A stretch of DNA of 64,000 nt from Hansfordia pulvinata (Eukaryota; Ascomycota; Sordariomycetes; Xylariales): contig BJKQ01000024.1 in NCBI GenBank assembly GCA_006538405.1, positions 124,001-188,000 on the forward strand. Direction: 5' to 3'. Both the position numbers and the translations under genes were made by a program. The notes beneath the pieces are model-generated. The model was not told the origin of the DNA. It saw nothing but the letters and a program-made list of their open reading frames with translations, and did not search any database. Shown piece after piece: positions 44,202 to 56,576 of the stretch (the stretch's first letter is position 1; every line of letters starts with the position of its first letter).

Positions 44202-45263
44202 GGTCGCGATGTCAGGGTGTTCACGAGGTAAGTAGTGGGCCGAAAGAGGCGTGGAGAGGAGGTGGACTGATAAAGCATTCAAGCTAGTCCATGATTGGTT
44301 AGTCCTTACGCGCACCAACAAACGCGAATGAGACGCGTCGAACGATCTCTAGGTGCCAATCCGTCCCAATAGCTTACGGCCCGTGCGTGAACAGGTAAAT
44401 AAATTAACGTAGGCGAGCTACGGCGAAGGATGTGGTCTGCAATGTCATTCATTAAACTACAATGATTTCAAGACGGTGCTTTTTGACCTAGCTCAGAACC
44501 ACGGGCCTGTCGCCACATTGTGCTCTCCAGCGGATGGAGACTGCTCTGGATCACTAAACCCCAGCCACGGACGAAACCTTCGCGACATGTATTACATCGC
44601 TCAAAGCTGTCCATTGCGACATCTTACACAAGCACGCACAGGCGAGCCTCAGGCAGGTTGCGCTCGAATCTTCAGGCTTTCTGGATGATATTAACACTGC
44701 AGCTCGCAGTCGTGTCGCTGCTTTTTGCTGTCTCCAATGATGTACCGATGGCCGCCAAGTCATTGCGTTCTAAACACTCTTGTCCAATTTCTATGATGAG
44801 GTTGGCTTGTCACGATTGAAGCAAAGCTTGCTTCGCAACAACCTGTTTGATGAGGGTGGTCCACCAGACAGTGTACTTGTCCATGCAGAACAGCCAGATG
44901 ATGGATAGATCCAGAAATATGGACGGTAAGGCGGCCGCTGATTTCTAATTTTGGCCCTAGTGCAGTTTAGCTGATTAGGTGCGCGCTCACTCAGCGCTCG
45001 TAGCGTATGTGTGCGCACCTCATAAACCAGGCCTGAACATTTAGTGACCCACCTAGGCCTTCCGTTTCCCGTTTTCGGTCGTCCCACTTCTCGTCCCAAT
45101 CTGCAGTCGCCATCCCATCCATTTCGCCGGTCATATCGCTACATTGCTTCCATGTACCAGTTTTTTGGCGTCTACGGTCCCAAATTCTGTTCTAGGGTAT
45201 CTATGTGGCCTTCGTAATGTGGCTCCTACACACTGGCCTCCGCGACGTGGTCTCAGCAGCGCA
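44202..45263. other. No supported gene
   Basis: About 1 kb. A stretch near 44600-44710 reads coherently on the plus strand (HCDILHKHAQASLRQV, ESSGFLDDINTAARSRV) but is short and ends in stops, so it is at most an old relic of unknown origin. Confidence 0.35.
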
Positions 45264-45342
45264 GTCCCCGTACCGCAGTCCCGTACCGCAGTCCCCGTAC
45301 CGCAGTCCCCGTACCACAGGCCGCGTACCACAGGCCGCGTAG
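45264..45342. repeat. 14-bp minisatellite, six units
   Basis: Tandem units of CCGCAGTCCCCGTA (one of 13 bases) and then CCACAGGCCGCGTA. The period of 14 equals that of the arrays at 50.6-51.1 kb, and the reverse complement TACGGGGACTGCGG resembles their units. It lies about 620 bases upstream of the dead gene copy at 45964. Confidence 0.85.
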
Positions 45343-45963
45343 ACCAGTGTACATTCTGCGATTCATGTTCCACAGTCTGCATTCATCACCAAAATTCCGC
45401 TATTTGCAAATGCAACATCCATCGTGCTACCTCCGCTACTCGTTGACATCCTCTCGCTATATTACCTGTCCCTCACACAACGTCTGTCCTTGGTATTATT
45501 CCACGGCCGGTACTCAATCTTTTCATCAGAGTCAACCCGGCTTCTTCACAAATCGCTCACGCGATGTAAACCAACTTCCTATAGCAATGCAGCATGTTAA
45601 TTGAAATGTCCCGTTACCTTCCTGGGTTCCTCTATCACATGAAAAGGATTGTCCCGCTGCCATCTGGCGTCCGTACAACACAAGTTTCCGAATAACGGGT
45701 CGCATCAAACCGGTGACGGAAACGACGCAGATATGGCATCGTAATTTACAGATTTGAATTCCTCTGGCTTCACCGTGCACCGACGAACCTCTCCAATCCT
45801 AATATCTTCCTTGCGTATTTAAGAAACATATTTCGGCTTCCCGAAACGGCCAACAAGACAATGACGACAGTAGTGATATAAATGATTGGCAGTACGGGGC
45901 GGCTCTCGTTAATTGCCTTGCATAAACCTACTGCACATGACCAAAATCAAGTTCGGTTTCAAA

Positions 45964-46555
45964 ATGTCACCACTAGCCAGTCATTTTCAATCCAGACCCA
46001 ACACTCGGCAACACTTCCTCGAAAAAATAGAATCCATCTACGAATCTTGGGTCAAACTGATCAGCTGGACGACCCTACCTGCAGACATGAAGCACGACGA
46101 TGCGCGTATCACGTGCGCATTGCAAGCACTCTTGAATTTCGTTGAGAATGACAATGGAGGTTTCATGCAGAGGCTTGCATACGTTCAGCTTGATGGGGTG
46201 ATGGAGACCATTGTTGGAATTGCTGTGGAAGATCACCGTACCTGCTATATGCACGGTAAAGCAGGCCACACAGGTAGCTCTGTCGCGTTGGACATTTTAG
46301 CCCAGGCCACGGACGTCCTAAAGACCGCCTCCAACGGCAACAAAATATCTCGAAGCGCTGGGCAACCCTTGCTGGGAAACCGCCCTAGCTGGTGGTTCTT
46401 TTCCCTGCTACCAGCGAAGCGTCGGTGTAAGTTTCTACCCCGTTCGTTCGGAATATACATCTAACAGGGATAGCGCGACCTCTCAGATACCCCTTATTGA
46501 AATCGGATCGGATTCCAGGTCATTGTCCGACTCCCACCCTCACTATCACCCTGGT
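45964..46555 (+). pseudogene. Unnamed gene family, copy A, broken
   Basis: Starts MSPLASHFQSRPNTRQHFL and parallels copy B (49229-49943) through HDDARITCALQALLNF, FMQRLAYVQLDGVMETI and CYMHGKAG. A frameshift near 46350 and a TAG shortly after break the region where B reads KRWAVLAG. A GTAAGT donor with CTAAC branch near 46425-46463 is kept, but the second exon ends after about 20 codons at the (GATT)n tail of a LINE. The family and function are unknown. Confidence 0.6.
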
Positions 46556-47374
46556 TGATTGATTGATTGATTAATTGATTATTTAGGCTTAACGTGGGTT
46601 CCATTCCTAGAAGGGCCTGCCACGCCTCCAAGAGCCGTGCTTGGCAAGGTTGTAGAGGAGTCAGTAAATACATTCTATGCGTCGCGCACGTGCCCATCCC
46701 CGTTACTGCGACCGTCTGGATGTGGCCATCCAGCCTGCAAACCTTAATACCCCGTTGGCTATCTCGGGCAAATGCTCGTGAAGAAGCTGCTGCTCTCCAC
46801 AAACTTAGCCCACTCCACACTTCCCTCCCGTTAATAGGTGAGTAAACTCCGTCCGAGGCGCAAGCCTCGGCAGCAGCCTGTTACCTCGCTATTTTCTGCA
46901 GAAGAAGATGTGCGGAGTAGACTTTCTCTCCCCACATCTGCAATGGTTCTTGGAGTCCTCGTGCTGGAAACGCTCGTGATATTGCGCGAAGTCGCCGTGA
47001 CCGCTTCGCGCTGCTAGCAGCCGTTGGATCGTATCCCGTCGGAAAACGGCCAGTTGTTTAGAGATCGCTGGATGTTGCTGAACCTTTCGTTATCGCGGTT
47101 CGGCCTGAGTCCTCCATTAGGACTTAAATTCCTCTCCATTGGCTTGCCCCACATGCCTCTTCACCCACGCAGCTCTTGGCGGGTCGTCGTGAGCCAAAAT
47201 CATTGTGGTACCTTCTCTGGCCAGCCGGTCGGCCGCTTCATTGCCTTCAATATCGCAATGACCGGGGATCCATTTAACTGTTACGCCCAGCGAAGAAATA
47301 CAGTACCCTGAACTCATCTGTGGAACAGGAGATCTGAAAGGTAACCCTTCCATCTGGCTGCAGGTTGCTTGCAA
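46556..47374 (-). mobile_element. Tad-type LINE relic: RNase H and 3' end
   Basis: The minus strand encodes VTVKWIPGHCDIEGNEAADR with LAREGT, the C-terminal block of an RNase H domain in fungal non-LTR retrotransposons. Downstream frames still read RDTIQRLLAARSGHGDFAQY, RCGERKSTPHIFFCRK, the cysteine-bearing tail of Tad-like polymerases. The 3' end is a run of (GATT)n on the plus strand at 46556-46575. The last 180 bases are repeated at 53961-54160. The reverse transcriptase is missing and the frames are broken. It interrupts copy A of the unnamed gene. Confidence 0.75.
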
Positions 47375-49228
47375 TTATTGGCAGCCTCTGGGCGTTTGCA
47401 TGGGCAGTCGACCCGCTGGTGGATGGACAAGTTTGTCTTGAATTATCTGAGCTTGCGCCACAAGCATTTTGTGATGGGTTTTACTTCAAAACGCTCTGGG
47501 ATAGTATGCGTTTGGTCTGTGAGTGAAGGAAACAGTTCTCTCGTGTCTACATCTTACGAAATTCAAGAGGTTTCTATCCGAAGTCCATCATGTTATCGAA
47601 TGTCAATGGCGTTTTCTAAAGCAATAACATAGCGTTGGTTGGAAAGGCACAAAGTCTAAACTCTAACAATCAATTTGACTGTTTTCGCTGAAACCTCAGT
47701 CTGAATGCCAAAATCAAAGAGCCTCGCGTTGCTAGGCACAACATGTATCTAGCAGATATTCACATATTGTTTCATGCAGTCGGAAGCTACTCGCTTGAGC
47801 TTCCCTGCTAGGAAGTCAGAGTGATCGCTGATCTCAGAAGCATCTGGTTTACGCTCCAAGGCGTAATGTTGCCTCATCCGCGATCGCAGGACTCGTATCC
47901 CGACCAACGACAATGCTTCGTCTACGCCAAAATTGGAGGGCTAATGCATTCTACATCTTATATCTATATCCAGAGATGCTCCCTTCTCTTCCATTAATCT
48001 TATTCCCAAAGAACTCCACTTCATTCACATACTCATGACGTTATGAATCTGGGAAGCGCAACCCGATCTCCACTGTTATGGGAAAGTTCTTTTCCTTTTT
48101 TCTAATACCATCACGAAGCTTTCCCTGAGCACAACACTATGATTACCTTACATAAATCTTTTAGATATGTCAATATTTTCCAAAAAGAATACCCGAGTCC
48201 AGCATGACCGAAATCGTGAGAATATCCGTGTCAGGAGTCTTGAAACCATTCTCTACCATTCTCACACTTCCTCGGTCATTCGGCCGGCACCATTTGTCCA
48301 GATACAGTGTTTATGGGACCTGCTATCCCCCTTGAGACATCATTTGCCAATTAACAGGAAGCGAGGCCGGACCTTTCATGTACCAAGGAACAGAGGACAC
48401 GAGTAGAAATCACGTGACATAATAACCCACCAAGGAGTGAGTAGGAAAAATACTCACCGTGCTCACGGTAATCGAGGTGACCAAAGGACAAGATCACGAA
48501 GATTGACGTGATCACTTCCAGTGATGAGGGACATACAAGGAGAAGTTTCTTATGTATTTAGCCACTCATTACTCCAGTGATCAATCTCAACATCCAGGAA
48601 CTTCTTGGATGGGAGTCATTTCCTAACGCCAGTCAGTTCCTTGATGAAATTCTTGTGTGATTATTCAGTCTCAGTGTTGGTTATAGTACTGTTCAGTTAC
48701 ACCCATTCACGACTTGCGAACACAACCACAGGCGCTCACAGCAGGAAGCGGGGGTGGGGCTAGACTGCCCGGAGGTCCTCCAGGTGTTGATCACATTCGG
48801 CCGGCACTGTTTCTGCCGGCAATTTGCCAGATGAGCATATATGGGCTACCCTGTGGAAAAAGCGGCCAACTCAAAGTGGTACCTTAAAATCGGGACGCCA
48901 AGCGTTCAGCTTTACAAAAAGGCGTGCCATATGGCCATCAGTGCGCACCTGCATTTTTAGTAACCAACCTAAGTCGGTCATATTATCTCGTCATAAATAT
49001 TTTTTCAACATGAACTGCATCGCATCTTTTCATAGCAGAAATATCTCGCGAGTAGGTAGTAAACGGGGCTCGTTTTTTTCCTCAAAAACAAAAGTGTCAA
49101 TGAGATCCATGAGCAGAGCAGGCGTACGAGAGGCACGCAGACTATATCGAGAGGCATAGAAGAAAGTGGACAAATATAACCGAGGATGGAACAAGATTAT
49201 GGAAGGGTCAGGAACCCAGACAAATACA
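47375..49228. other. No supported gene
   Basis: About 1.9 kb. A minus frame at 49030-49278 partly overlaps the last exon of the gene at 49229 and could be its continuation after an unseen splice; otherwise nothing is recognised. Confidence 0.35.
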
Positions 49229-49943
49229 TTAAAACCGATTGTCTCCAAGAAAATTCTCAAGATGTTCCAAAATTGCACCGCTTAATCGCAGATCCGCTTC
49301 TCCGAAACCAGTTAAGAAGTATCCGGCTTGTGCCATCCAACAGGCGACTGCATGGAGGCAATTTGGGATACATGGATAAAGTACTTTAGAGTCTGACTGA
49401 ACCTTCGAGATGGGTACTCGAGAGCTTGCACTACTTATGTTAGACATGCGAACAATTAAGCGAGGGAAAAACTAACATGAATCCTTCGGTATTGATCGAA
49501 AAGAGGACGACCAACAACGGACAACTTCCAGCTAGAACTGCCCATCTTTTTGAGATCTTTCGTCGCCGATGGAGTGACTCTTTAGAGCGTCTGGTGGCGC
49601 GGACAAGGATGTCGAAAGCGACAGAAATATCTGTTTGACCCGCTTTCCCGTGCATGTAACAAGTACGGCGATCTTGTCCGACTATGCCAATGATGGTATC
49701 CATCACTTTATCAAGCTGGACGTAAGCTAGTCTCTGCATGAAGTGCTTGTTGTCTTCATTTTCGATGAAATTGTTGAGCACCTGCAGTACGTGCGTGATA
49801 CGCTCATCGTCATGTTTGATGTTCAGAGGTAGAGTTGTTGAGCTGACCAGAGTGGTCCAAGACTGATAGATGGACTTGATGTTGTCAAGGAAGTATTGCC
49901 GAGGGTTCGGTCTTAATTGAAACCGAGTTGGTTGCGATGTCAT
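49229..49943 (-). CDS. Unnamed gene family, copy B, two exons, open
   Basis: Exon 1 49943-49477, intron 49476-49431 (GTTAGT donor, CTAAC branch, AAGTAG acceptor), exon 2 49430-49229; the frame closes to 222 residues. The product begins MTSQPTRFQLRPNPRQYFL. It contains HDDERITHVLQVLNNFIE, FMQRLAYVQLDKVMDTI and CYMHGKAGQTD, then KRWAVLAG, and ends with GYFLTGFGEADLRLSGAI and HLENFLGDN. It is mostly helical, with no signal peptide and no known motif. Conservation with copy A up to and across the intron supports the model. It is inverted relative to copy A, and both carry 14-bp minisatellites about 0.6 kb upstream of the start. Confidence 0.55.
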
Positions 49944-50580
49944 TTGGAAAATTTACTTCGTTGTAGATGAAAAGTAGTAAATTGTTCCGTTGGAAGGTTC
50001 TGTGGCAACCCTCTCCATGTAAGTTTTATAATTTCGCAATCGACATTGCGGCACGGGTCTCATGCGTAACCAAATTCTGTTTTCAGACGTCACCTGAAAA
50101 AGCTAGCGTGCTTGGTGGAGCTTGGCGGAGAACGAGAGATACACAGTTTTGCTATACCGTAGGTTACGGAAGTTATTAATGGAATGGGAAAGTGGGTCTC
50201 GACAACATTTGAAACGAGGCTCTGAGCGATTTTACATGTTTTACGTCGCAACGGGAGTCACTCGGAGATCATCCACTCCCCAGGTAAATTTCAAAAAAAT
50301 TATTCCTTATACTATGTTATAACATTGATTGGAACAGTACTGCCAGAAAATGTCTAGGCTATCCATTGGGTGAGCTCAGAAAGTACTTTGAAGATTTCAA
50401 TGGGCAAACATGTACAAGATAGGAACATAAAAAGATCTCAAAGGCGGAGTTTGCAGAAGATACCCTCCAGGACATATACTGCTGCACGTGGACCGGATTG
50501 AGTGGCCTGAGAAAGTGTGTGGCACACCGAAGCTACTAAACAAGCACCACTGAGCGCAGGATACAAAAAACAGACCATGG

Positions 50581-50878
50581 AATGCGAGCCGTTGAATGCG
50601 AGCCGTTGCGAGCCGTTGAATGCGAGCCGTAAAATGCGAGCCGTAAAATGCGAGCCGTTGAATGCGAGCCGTAAAATGCGAGCCGTAAAATGCGAGCCGT
50701 AAAATGCGAGCCGTAAAATGCGAGCCGTAAAATGCGAGCCGTAATGCGAGCCGTAAATGCGAGCCGTAAAATGCGAGCCGTAAAATGCGAGCCGTAATGC
50801 GAGCCGTAAAATGCGAGCCGTAAAATGCGAGCCGTAAAATGCGAGCCGTAAAATGCGAGCGGTTGAATGCGAGCCGTG
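50581..50878. repeat. 14-bp minisatellite, 22 units of AATGCGAGCCGTAA type
   Basis: Twenty-two occurrences of GCGAGC in a head-to-tail array. Most units are AATGCGAGCCGTAA or AATGCGAGCCGTTG, with a few shortened to 10-13 bases. Because 14 is not a multiple of three and the unit has no stop in several minus frames, the array creates long artefactual open frames (ARILRLAFYGSHFT repeats). Confidence 0.95.
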
Positions 50879-51085
50879 TCACGGAGACTGTGCCACGGAG
50901 ACTGTGCCACAAGAACGGCGGTCAACAAGCAGCCAAATAAATGGCTGAATCGCAAACAACGAAATCTGATGCACGGAGTCTACGTTACGGAGTCTACGTT
51001 ACGGAGTCTACGTTACGGAGTCTATGTTACGGAGTCTATGCTACGGAGTCTATGCTACGGAGTCTACGTTACGGAGTCTATGTCA
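50879..51085. repeat. 14-bp minisatellite, CACGGAGACTGTGC and TACGGAGTCTACGT types
   Basis: Two units of CACGGAGACTGTGC at 50879-50909, then about 60 bases of unrelated sequence, then eight units of TACGGAGTCTAYGY at 50974-51078. The same period and a shared ACGG-G-CT core link them to the neighbouring array and to the one at 45.3 kb. Confidence 0.9.
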
Positions 51086-53551
51086 CAGAGTTCATTGCAC
51101 GGGCGCTACGAGACAGAGACAAGAAAACCAGGACAACGAAAGGAAGATCTTATTATCGGATCCCCACGCTTGAGTAGGCAGCCGTTAGGGGACAGAGGGA
51201 ACTAGATGGACAAAGCGGGCCTTTCCAAACACAAATACGGTGAATTAGCGAGGCGCCTCTCTCAAAACGGAACTTTGCCAGGAAAGGCAAAGAAGGAAAT
51301 CTGAAAACAGAATTCAGCAATCCATGTCCGCTGACTCAAGGTACCAAAGCTTGGCAGCAGCAGGCCGGTTCCATCGAATTATCTCACTAGCCACGTCGAT
51401 CATCCCTCGCTACGCTGTCCTACCTAAAGTTTAAACCTGTGTGATTCGGCGCATGCCTTCAAAAACTGGTACACGTGCGCTCAAAATGTGGTCTTCAAAG
51501 GATGCACCACTCCATGGAAGATGGTGCACGAAATTTTGAAATATAGGTTTAATATGCAAAGGCGTAAGCGCACTAGAATAATGAAAGTTCCATGACCTGG
51601 AAATTTGGGTTGTGAGTGCTTGTTGGCTACAGTGGGTAGAGAGATATGATTATGAGGTCTCGGGGGCCAAGTATCAATAAGGCCGTTGTCTTGCCAGCTT
51701 TTCGTGCCACGGAAAAGCGCGTGCGCAGCAGAGACCATGTGATGATCACCAGTCATATTTCTTTCATGTGAGAGCTCGCCATGTCTCGCGCAGGCCACAC
51801 CTGATTCACCAAGCCAGGAAGGCTGCGGCTGCGGCGGCGACAGTTTTCAACACCTCAAAGGTGGATGCGTTCAGGGTAAGATGTGAGTTTCGAAACGCAC
51901 TATCGCTCCTCCAAGCCCCTTGAAATTTTCATTTAGTGCATTTTGTTTAAGCTTGGAGACTGAATCAGACGGATTTCTGCTTAAATTCCGTGTGGTGGGC
52001 GAACAACGCACGGTCAACTTAATTTATGATTTACAATAAAGGAAGCAAGTCAATTACGTAACGATATATTTCTAGTTGTTTTACAGATTCAGAAATTTTC
52101 AGGGGGGAGCGTCTGTGAAGAGGAATAAACATTTTGTTCATACGACTCACCACTGCGAAGATCTTACCATTACCGGCTTGTACAATCTCAGTTACCCAAT
52201 GAAAAGTCCTCCATCGGTCGCTTTTTGTTCAGCGAGAAACCTCCAGAGCTACATACACCGCGGCAGCCGTGTTATTGCGCTAGTCGAACTCCCTCTGCTA
52301 ACAGGGCTGCTCGTTAATGCGTAGCCATAGATTAGTACAGGTGTACAGGGTCTCAGAGTCGTGGTCCGAACACTGCCTTTTGTGTACACGTAGGCTGACG
52401 AACCACTTCTCATAATCAAGGCTTTCGGTATCCAACCACATCGGTTACTTCGGGCATGCAGTGCTGCCACTGGCTGGCGCTTTTGTCAAATTTCAGACAG
52501 TTTCCGGTCTGTATTATTCGAAAGAAAATCCGAAGAGTCCGCACAATCCAATCATTCGTCACGGAAGCAATTCCGAGGTGTTTTTCCTCGTAATCAATCT
52601 TTTCGTTGCTAAACCAGTCGTTTGGAAAGCAATTAGTCACCCAGATCAACCTTTTCATAGAGACATGCGAAGCAAGACAGCGAAGAAGAATTGCAGCGAG
52701 CTTATGTTCACATTAAATTACAGAATTCGAAGTACAGATTTTCTCTCCAGTCTATGTTATTGGATCAAAGGTAGTACTTCAGGAGCTTTCGTATAACTCC
52801 GGGTTACGTAATATGCAACAAGGAAACCTTATACGTTAATGTTCTATAGGTTGAAGAGTAATAAGCCCTTGGTTCTCACGGACAACGTCGTAGTAGCGCA
52901 CCAATTATATCTGTTTCGTGTCCTCACTTATCCAATGCATTGGTGTCTGGCCCACGTGATTGAGCCGTTGCGGTAACACGCAAGACAATCCAAGCAAGAT
53001 CGAACCTATTGGTGAGTGTTCTCGCCCACACCGAGTATTCAATTTGCCACTCAAGATGTCAGATATCTTTACCTTCCACATTATTCGTTGTGTCTACAAG
53101 GTTTTGCTTCGAATGCATCCGTCATTGCAATCGGATCAAGGCCCAACAACTCTTAACAGCAAGCTCTTGCCCGGGTCATGCGCCTCCGACAGGCCTGTCT
53201 CATCAGACCAGAGAAACATCTAAACGAGTATTGGTGGAGTTGTCAGACCTCCCTTGCAGACAAGCTCCAATAGGAATGACAGGCTCTCCCAAAACAAGCA
53301 CTCCTCCTATCTCGCTCCTTGTAAACGACAATGCTGCCCGGGTCGCGAGGGACGGAAGTCCATGCGACCAAGGCCACAAATTGCCAATCAACATCCCTAG
53401 GGCTTCTGATAAGCCCGCGCACCCTCCAAGGCCTTGTATCCCGGGCTATGAGCCAGCCACACTGCGCATCTTCCCCTTATCACGACCAGCTATGCGCGCT
53501 GTCAAGATCTTCAACCCGCCTTTCCCACTGGAATCTTGCTCTCTGAATATC
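51086..53551. other. No supported gene
   Basis: About 2.5 kb. A 105-residue minus frame at 51481-51798 and a 212-residue plus frame at 53009-53647 lack any domain; the latter runs into the SINE-like element and is not called. Confidence 0.35.
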
Positions 53552-54160
53552 GACCGTATGGCGCAATGGTACAAGCGCCTGGCAGTTCTTTCGATACGCC
53601 GTGGGCGAGAGAGAGAGAGGGTTCGAACCCTTCTACCGCCCCTGTGACCCGGCTGATGCATGTCGTCAGTTAAGCACACCGACGAGGGGGCGGGGCTGGT
53701 CGCAGATCCCGACCCTTCACGGCCCCGACCCCACACCAACCCAATTCTGGCGGGGTTTCCCCCCTTGTGGTTTTCCCCGCCAGCAGGCATATGTCCCGAC
53801 ACTCCACACCCACACATATCCGTTGTCGCGACTGGACGGCAACTGGCTCGTCGTGGCGCACCGAAGATTTGAGGATTTTACAGGCGGATGCACAAAAATA
53901 GAACTCGACCTGACGATATCGAATTTGGGCCCCAACAACCTCAAAGAATAATATAGTTTAGGGCTGGATGGCTGCATCTAGACTGCCGCAATAACGGTGA
54001 TGGGCACGTGGGTGACTTTTGAGAATAGTTAGAGAAAACCCTGGTTCCTCGACAACCCCGCGATGTATGGCTCTGGGAGGCGTGGGAGGCCCTTCTAGGA
54101 ATGGAACCCACGTTGAATCTCAAGCAATCAAGCGTTCAATCAATCAATCAATTAACCCTA
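53552..54160 (+). mobile_element. SINE-like element: tRNA-like head, LINE-like tail
   Basis: The left end has a pol III A-box-like TGGCGCAATGG at 53559-53569 and a perfect B-box-like GGTTCGAACCC at 53620-53630, about 50 bases apart. A degenerate acceptor stem can be drawn (GACCGTA with TACCGCC, five of seven pairs). The body is GC-rich. The right end (53961-54160) matches the 3' end of the LINE at 46556-46737 and terminates in (ATCA)n. A tRNA-derived head with a borrowed LINE tail is the standard SINE design. Target duplications were not found, and chance adjacency of a tRNA relic and a LINE stub is possible. Confidence 0.45.
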
Positions 54161-56576
54161 AGCTACCCTAATCTGATCAATCAATCAACAATCATGCTCT
54201 CTGAATACGTGGGAGACTATCTAGGTACTGAGCACGGAATGGGAAAATTTGCCAGGATATCCGTACAAGTGTCGGACATGACGAAGCGACCTAAGACACA
54301 TCAACCTATCATGTTCCAATGCATCTCCACTACGCCTAGTTCTACGCATTTGGCTGGGTGACGTAGCCCCCTCCAGTGGCAAATGTATCTTTCCGAAACG
54401 ACAATGCATGAGTACGAACGCGTCCCGCCACCCAATGATGTACTTGATAGGCAATGCGACCCACATGAATGACGAAGAGAAACTGACTCTGTCAGCTGTC
54501 AGTCAATGGGGGAGGTGGGGCTTGAATTTCAATGGGTCTTCTGGGTCATCCATGAGCTGCGTACTTCATCGCATAAAAGCAACCTTTCCACCCATGAAAA
54601 TGCTGGAAATGTTCAAGCGCTCAAGCTGTACAGCTGTGATGAAAGCGCACACCCCCCCCCCCCCTTCCCTTTTAATATTCTATCGCGACAGCGATACGGC
54701 AGGAAGACCCCAACTGTTAATTCCATCGATTTCCGACGCTAATATATCGTTCGCGCCAGCCTTTGCTCAGTAACGTCGTCACCGATTGGTGGAGTTGTCG
54801 CAGACTGGCATTGACAAGTTCGTTTTTCGTGTTTTGATCGTGCGCAATCATCACAGGTAGAAATCTCGACCATCCCGCTTCAGATACAAGGTACCATGAG
54901 CTATCTGTACAGGCCCTCGGTCTCTTACATCGCCTGCTGCGAGCACATGAAACACTCATGTGTGGTGTCGTGGGCCCAGAAAGTGTACGATGTTCATATT
55001 CCAGCGACTCAATGGAAGTTCCAGAGCGTGGAGTAAGCGAACGTGGAGTAAGCTAATCATATTCATAAATAATGGCTTGCTGCTAATAAAACCAGGTGCG
55101 AGAGACAGTTTCAAGCGCCAAACTGCCCGAGCCATCAATTACTGCGATCCGTATCTCCAGCAGATCATTTCTCAGCAGAGGCGATAGTCGCTGAAATCTA
55201 GCCCACAGACCAAGTGAAAAGCTTGTCTGACCATTTCAATATGTGCCTGATATAGGCATATGATCGATTTCAGCAGGTTGGATTTCGTCCGTCTGCAACT
55301 TTCGAAACAATTGCGGACTGTACCACAAATGCCACGGACCCAGGGTCCGCACTACAAAAATTGAAAGTGAGACAGGACTCTTCTATCGAATCAACGTCTA
55401 GCACTTCATGAAAAGCGGGCTCTTAAGTCGTGCTACTGGAAATGGTGGTTCCAGCTTCAGTGCTTCAATCGTTTCAAATTGCTCCGCTCCAAAGGATTTC
55501 CAACCCCGCGATCCGTAACCTCCTTATTATTAAATGGAGCACTGATTGATTCTGACTGTTTGAAGATAGTCAACAAATCATCATTCTCGCTCGTAACCTC
55601 ATCGTCGCCTGCCTAGAAACTTAAATCGAGCGATACATGCGAAACATGGTTTTTTTTTTTTCATATTATCGCATGTATCGCAACGAAAATGCCACTGCGT
55701 TTGCCCCAACTTATCGAACTCGGATCTCCCATAGGTTAGCGTGATGAATAGCGCACGAATCAAGTGGGTCTTTGGAGTCTCAGCTATAAATAGCGATCTT
55801 CTAGACCGCCCCGGCGCTTTTGAATAGGGTTTTAGTGATCTAATAGCGCGGCCCAGCGCTTTCAACCTTGCTTCTTAATTAAGTCTACCTGCCTCCATCC
55901 ACCAAGGCACCGAATTACATGTGTACCGGTGTCACCCAAGCTATAGCTCACTGACAGTGAATTCCATTGGGGTCTAAGCATCTAGGAGAATCACCCTTTG
56001 TATGTACACTCCTGATACTCCATTAAATTTATGGGGGTCTTGCAACGTGAATATCGGGTTCTATAAACTCGAATATTCAAGGTTTCGCAATACCTACTCG
56101 ATATATCGTTCCTGTGGGCACGGGTTATAGGGCTCAATGCACAGATTGAATGCGATCGAGGGAAAGAAGTAAGATTGAAAGCTGGGCGGGGCATATGAAG
56201 AACCCTGAAAAAAGCTGTTCATTCAAAGATGCGCCCCTCGGAGATTATAGCCTTGCCACTGGCGCGCCGTCAACGCCAACACGCCATTGACTACTTGCCC
56301 ATGGATCTCACTTCACACCATCACGACAATTAACCATGTTCGCAGCTGAGGGCTCATTCAGAATTGACTATCTCAAGAGGTTCTACGGCGTTGTTGCCAA
56401 AACCAGTTCAACGGTGATTGCTTCGTCTAGTTGATGACTTGATAGATATATGAGTCATCAAACCAGAGAAGAAAATTAACATTTTCACAAATTGGAGATT
56501 ACCGAATAGTTGGCCCATTCAGCAACTACTAATGTAAGCCTTGAGGGCATAACATAACTATAAGCCGTACTGTGAG
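54161..56576. other. No supported gene
   Basis: About 2.4 kb with short open frames, a poly-C run near 54650 and a poly-T run near 55650. Small coherent stretches (GLLLIKPGARDSFKRQTARA near 55075-55140) may be old coding remnants, but no gene can be assembled. Confidence 0.35.

Noticed and set aside
42451..44231. Plus-strand open frames of 114-183 residues opposite the nuclease-kinase gene
   Set aside because: They are shadows of a GC-rich coding strand. The minus frame has the domain motifs and homologous relics.
48400..48800. Solo LTR with a primer-binding-like site near 48750
   Set aside because: Text resembles an LTR end, but I find no second copy, no TG...CA boundary pair and no target duplication.
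50397..50955. Long minus-strand open frames encoding ARILRLAFYGSHFT repeats
   Set aside because: They arise because a stop-free 14-base unit is read in all three frames; no start, domain or neighbour supports a gene.
50581..51085. CRISPR-like array
   Set aside because: Units are directly adjacent with no unique spacers, the period is only 14, and the genome is eukaryotic. It is a minisatellite.
53551..53645. Functional tRNA gene
   Set aside because: A- and B-box-like sites exist, but the acceptor stem has two mismatches and no proper anticodon arm is found. It is better read as a SINE head or tRNA relic.
53009..53647. 212-residue plus-strand open frame
   Set aside because: Runs into the tRNA-like head of the SINE-like element, and its end is made of repeat sequence.
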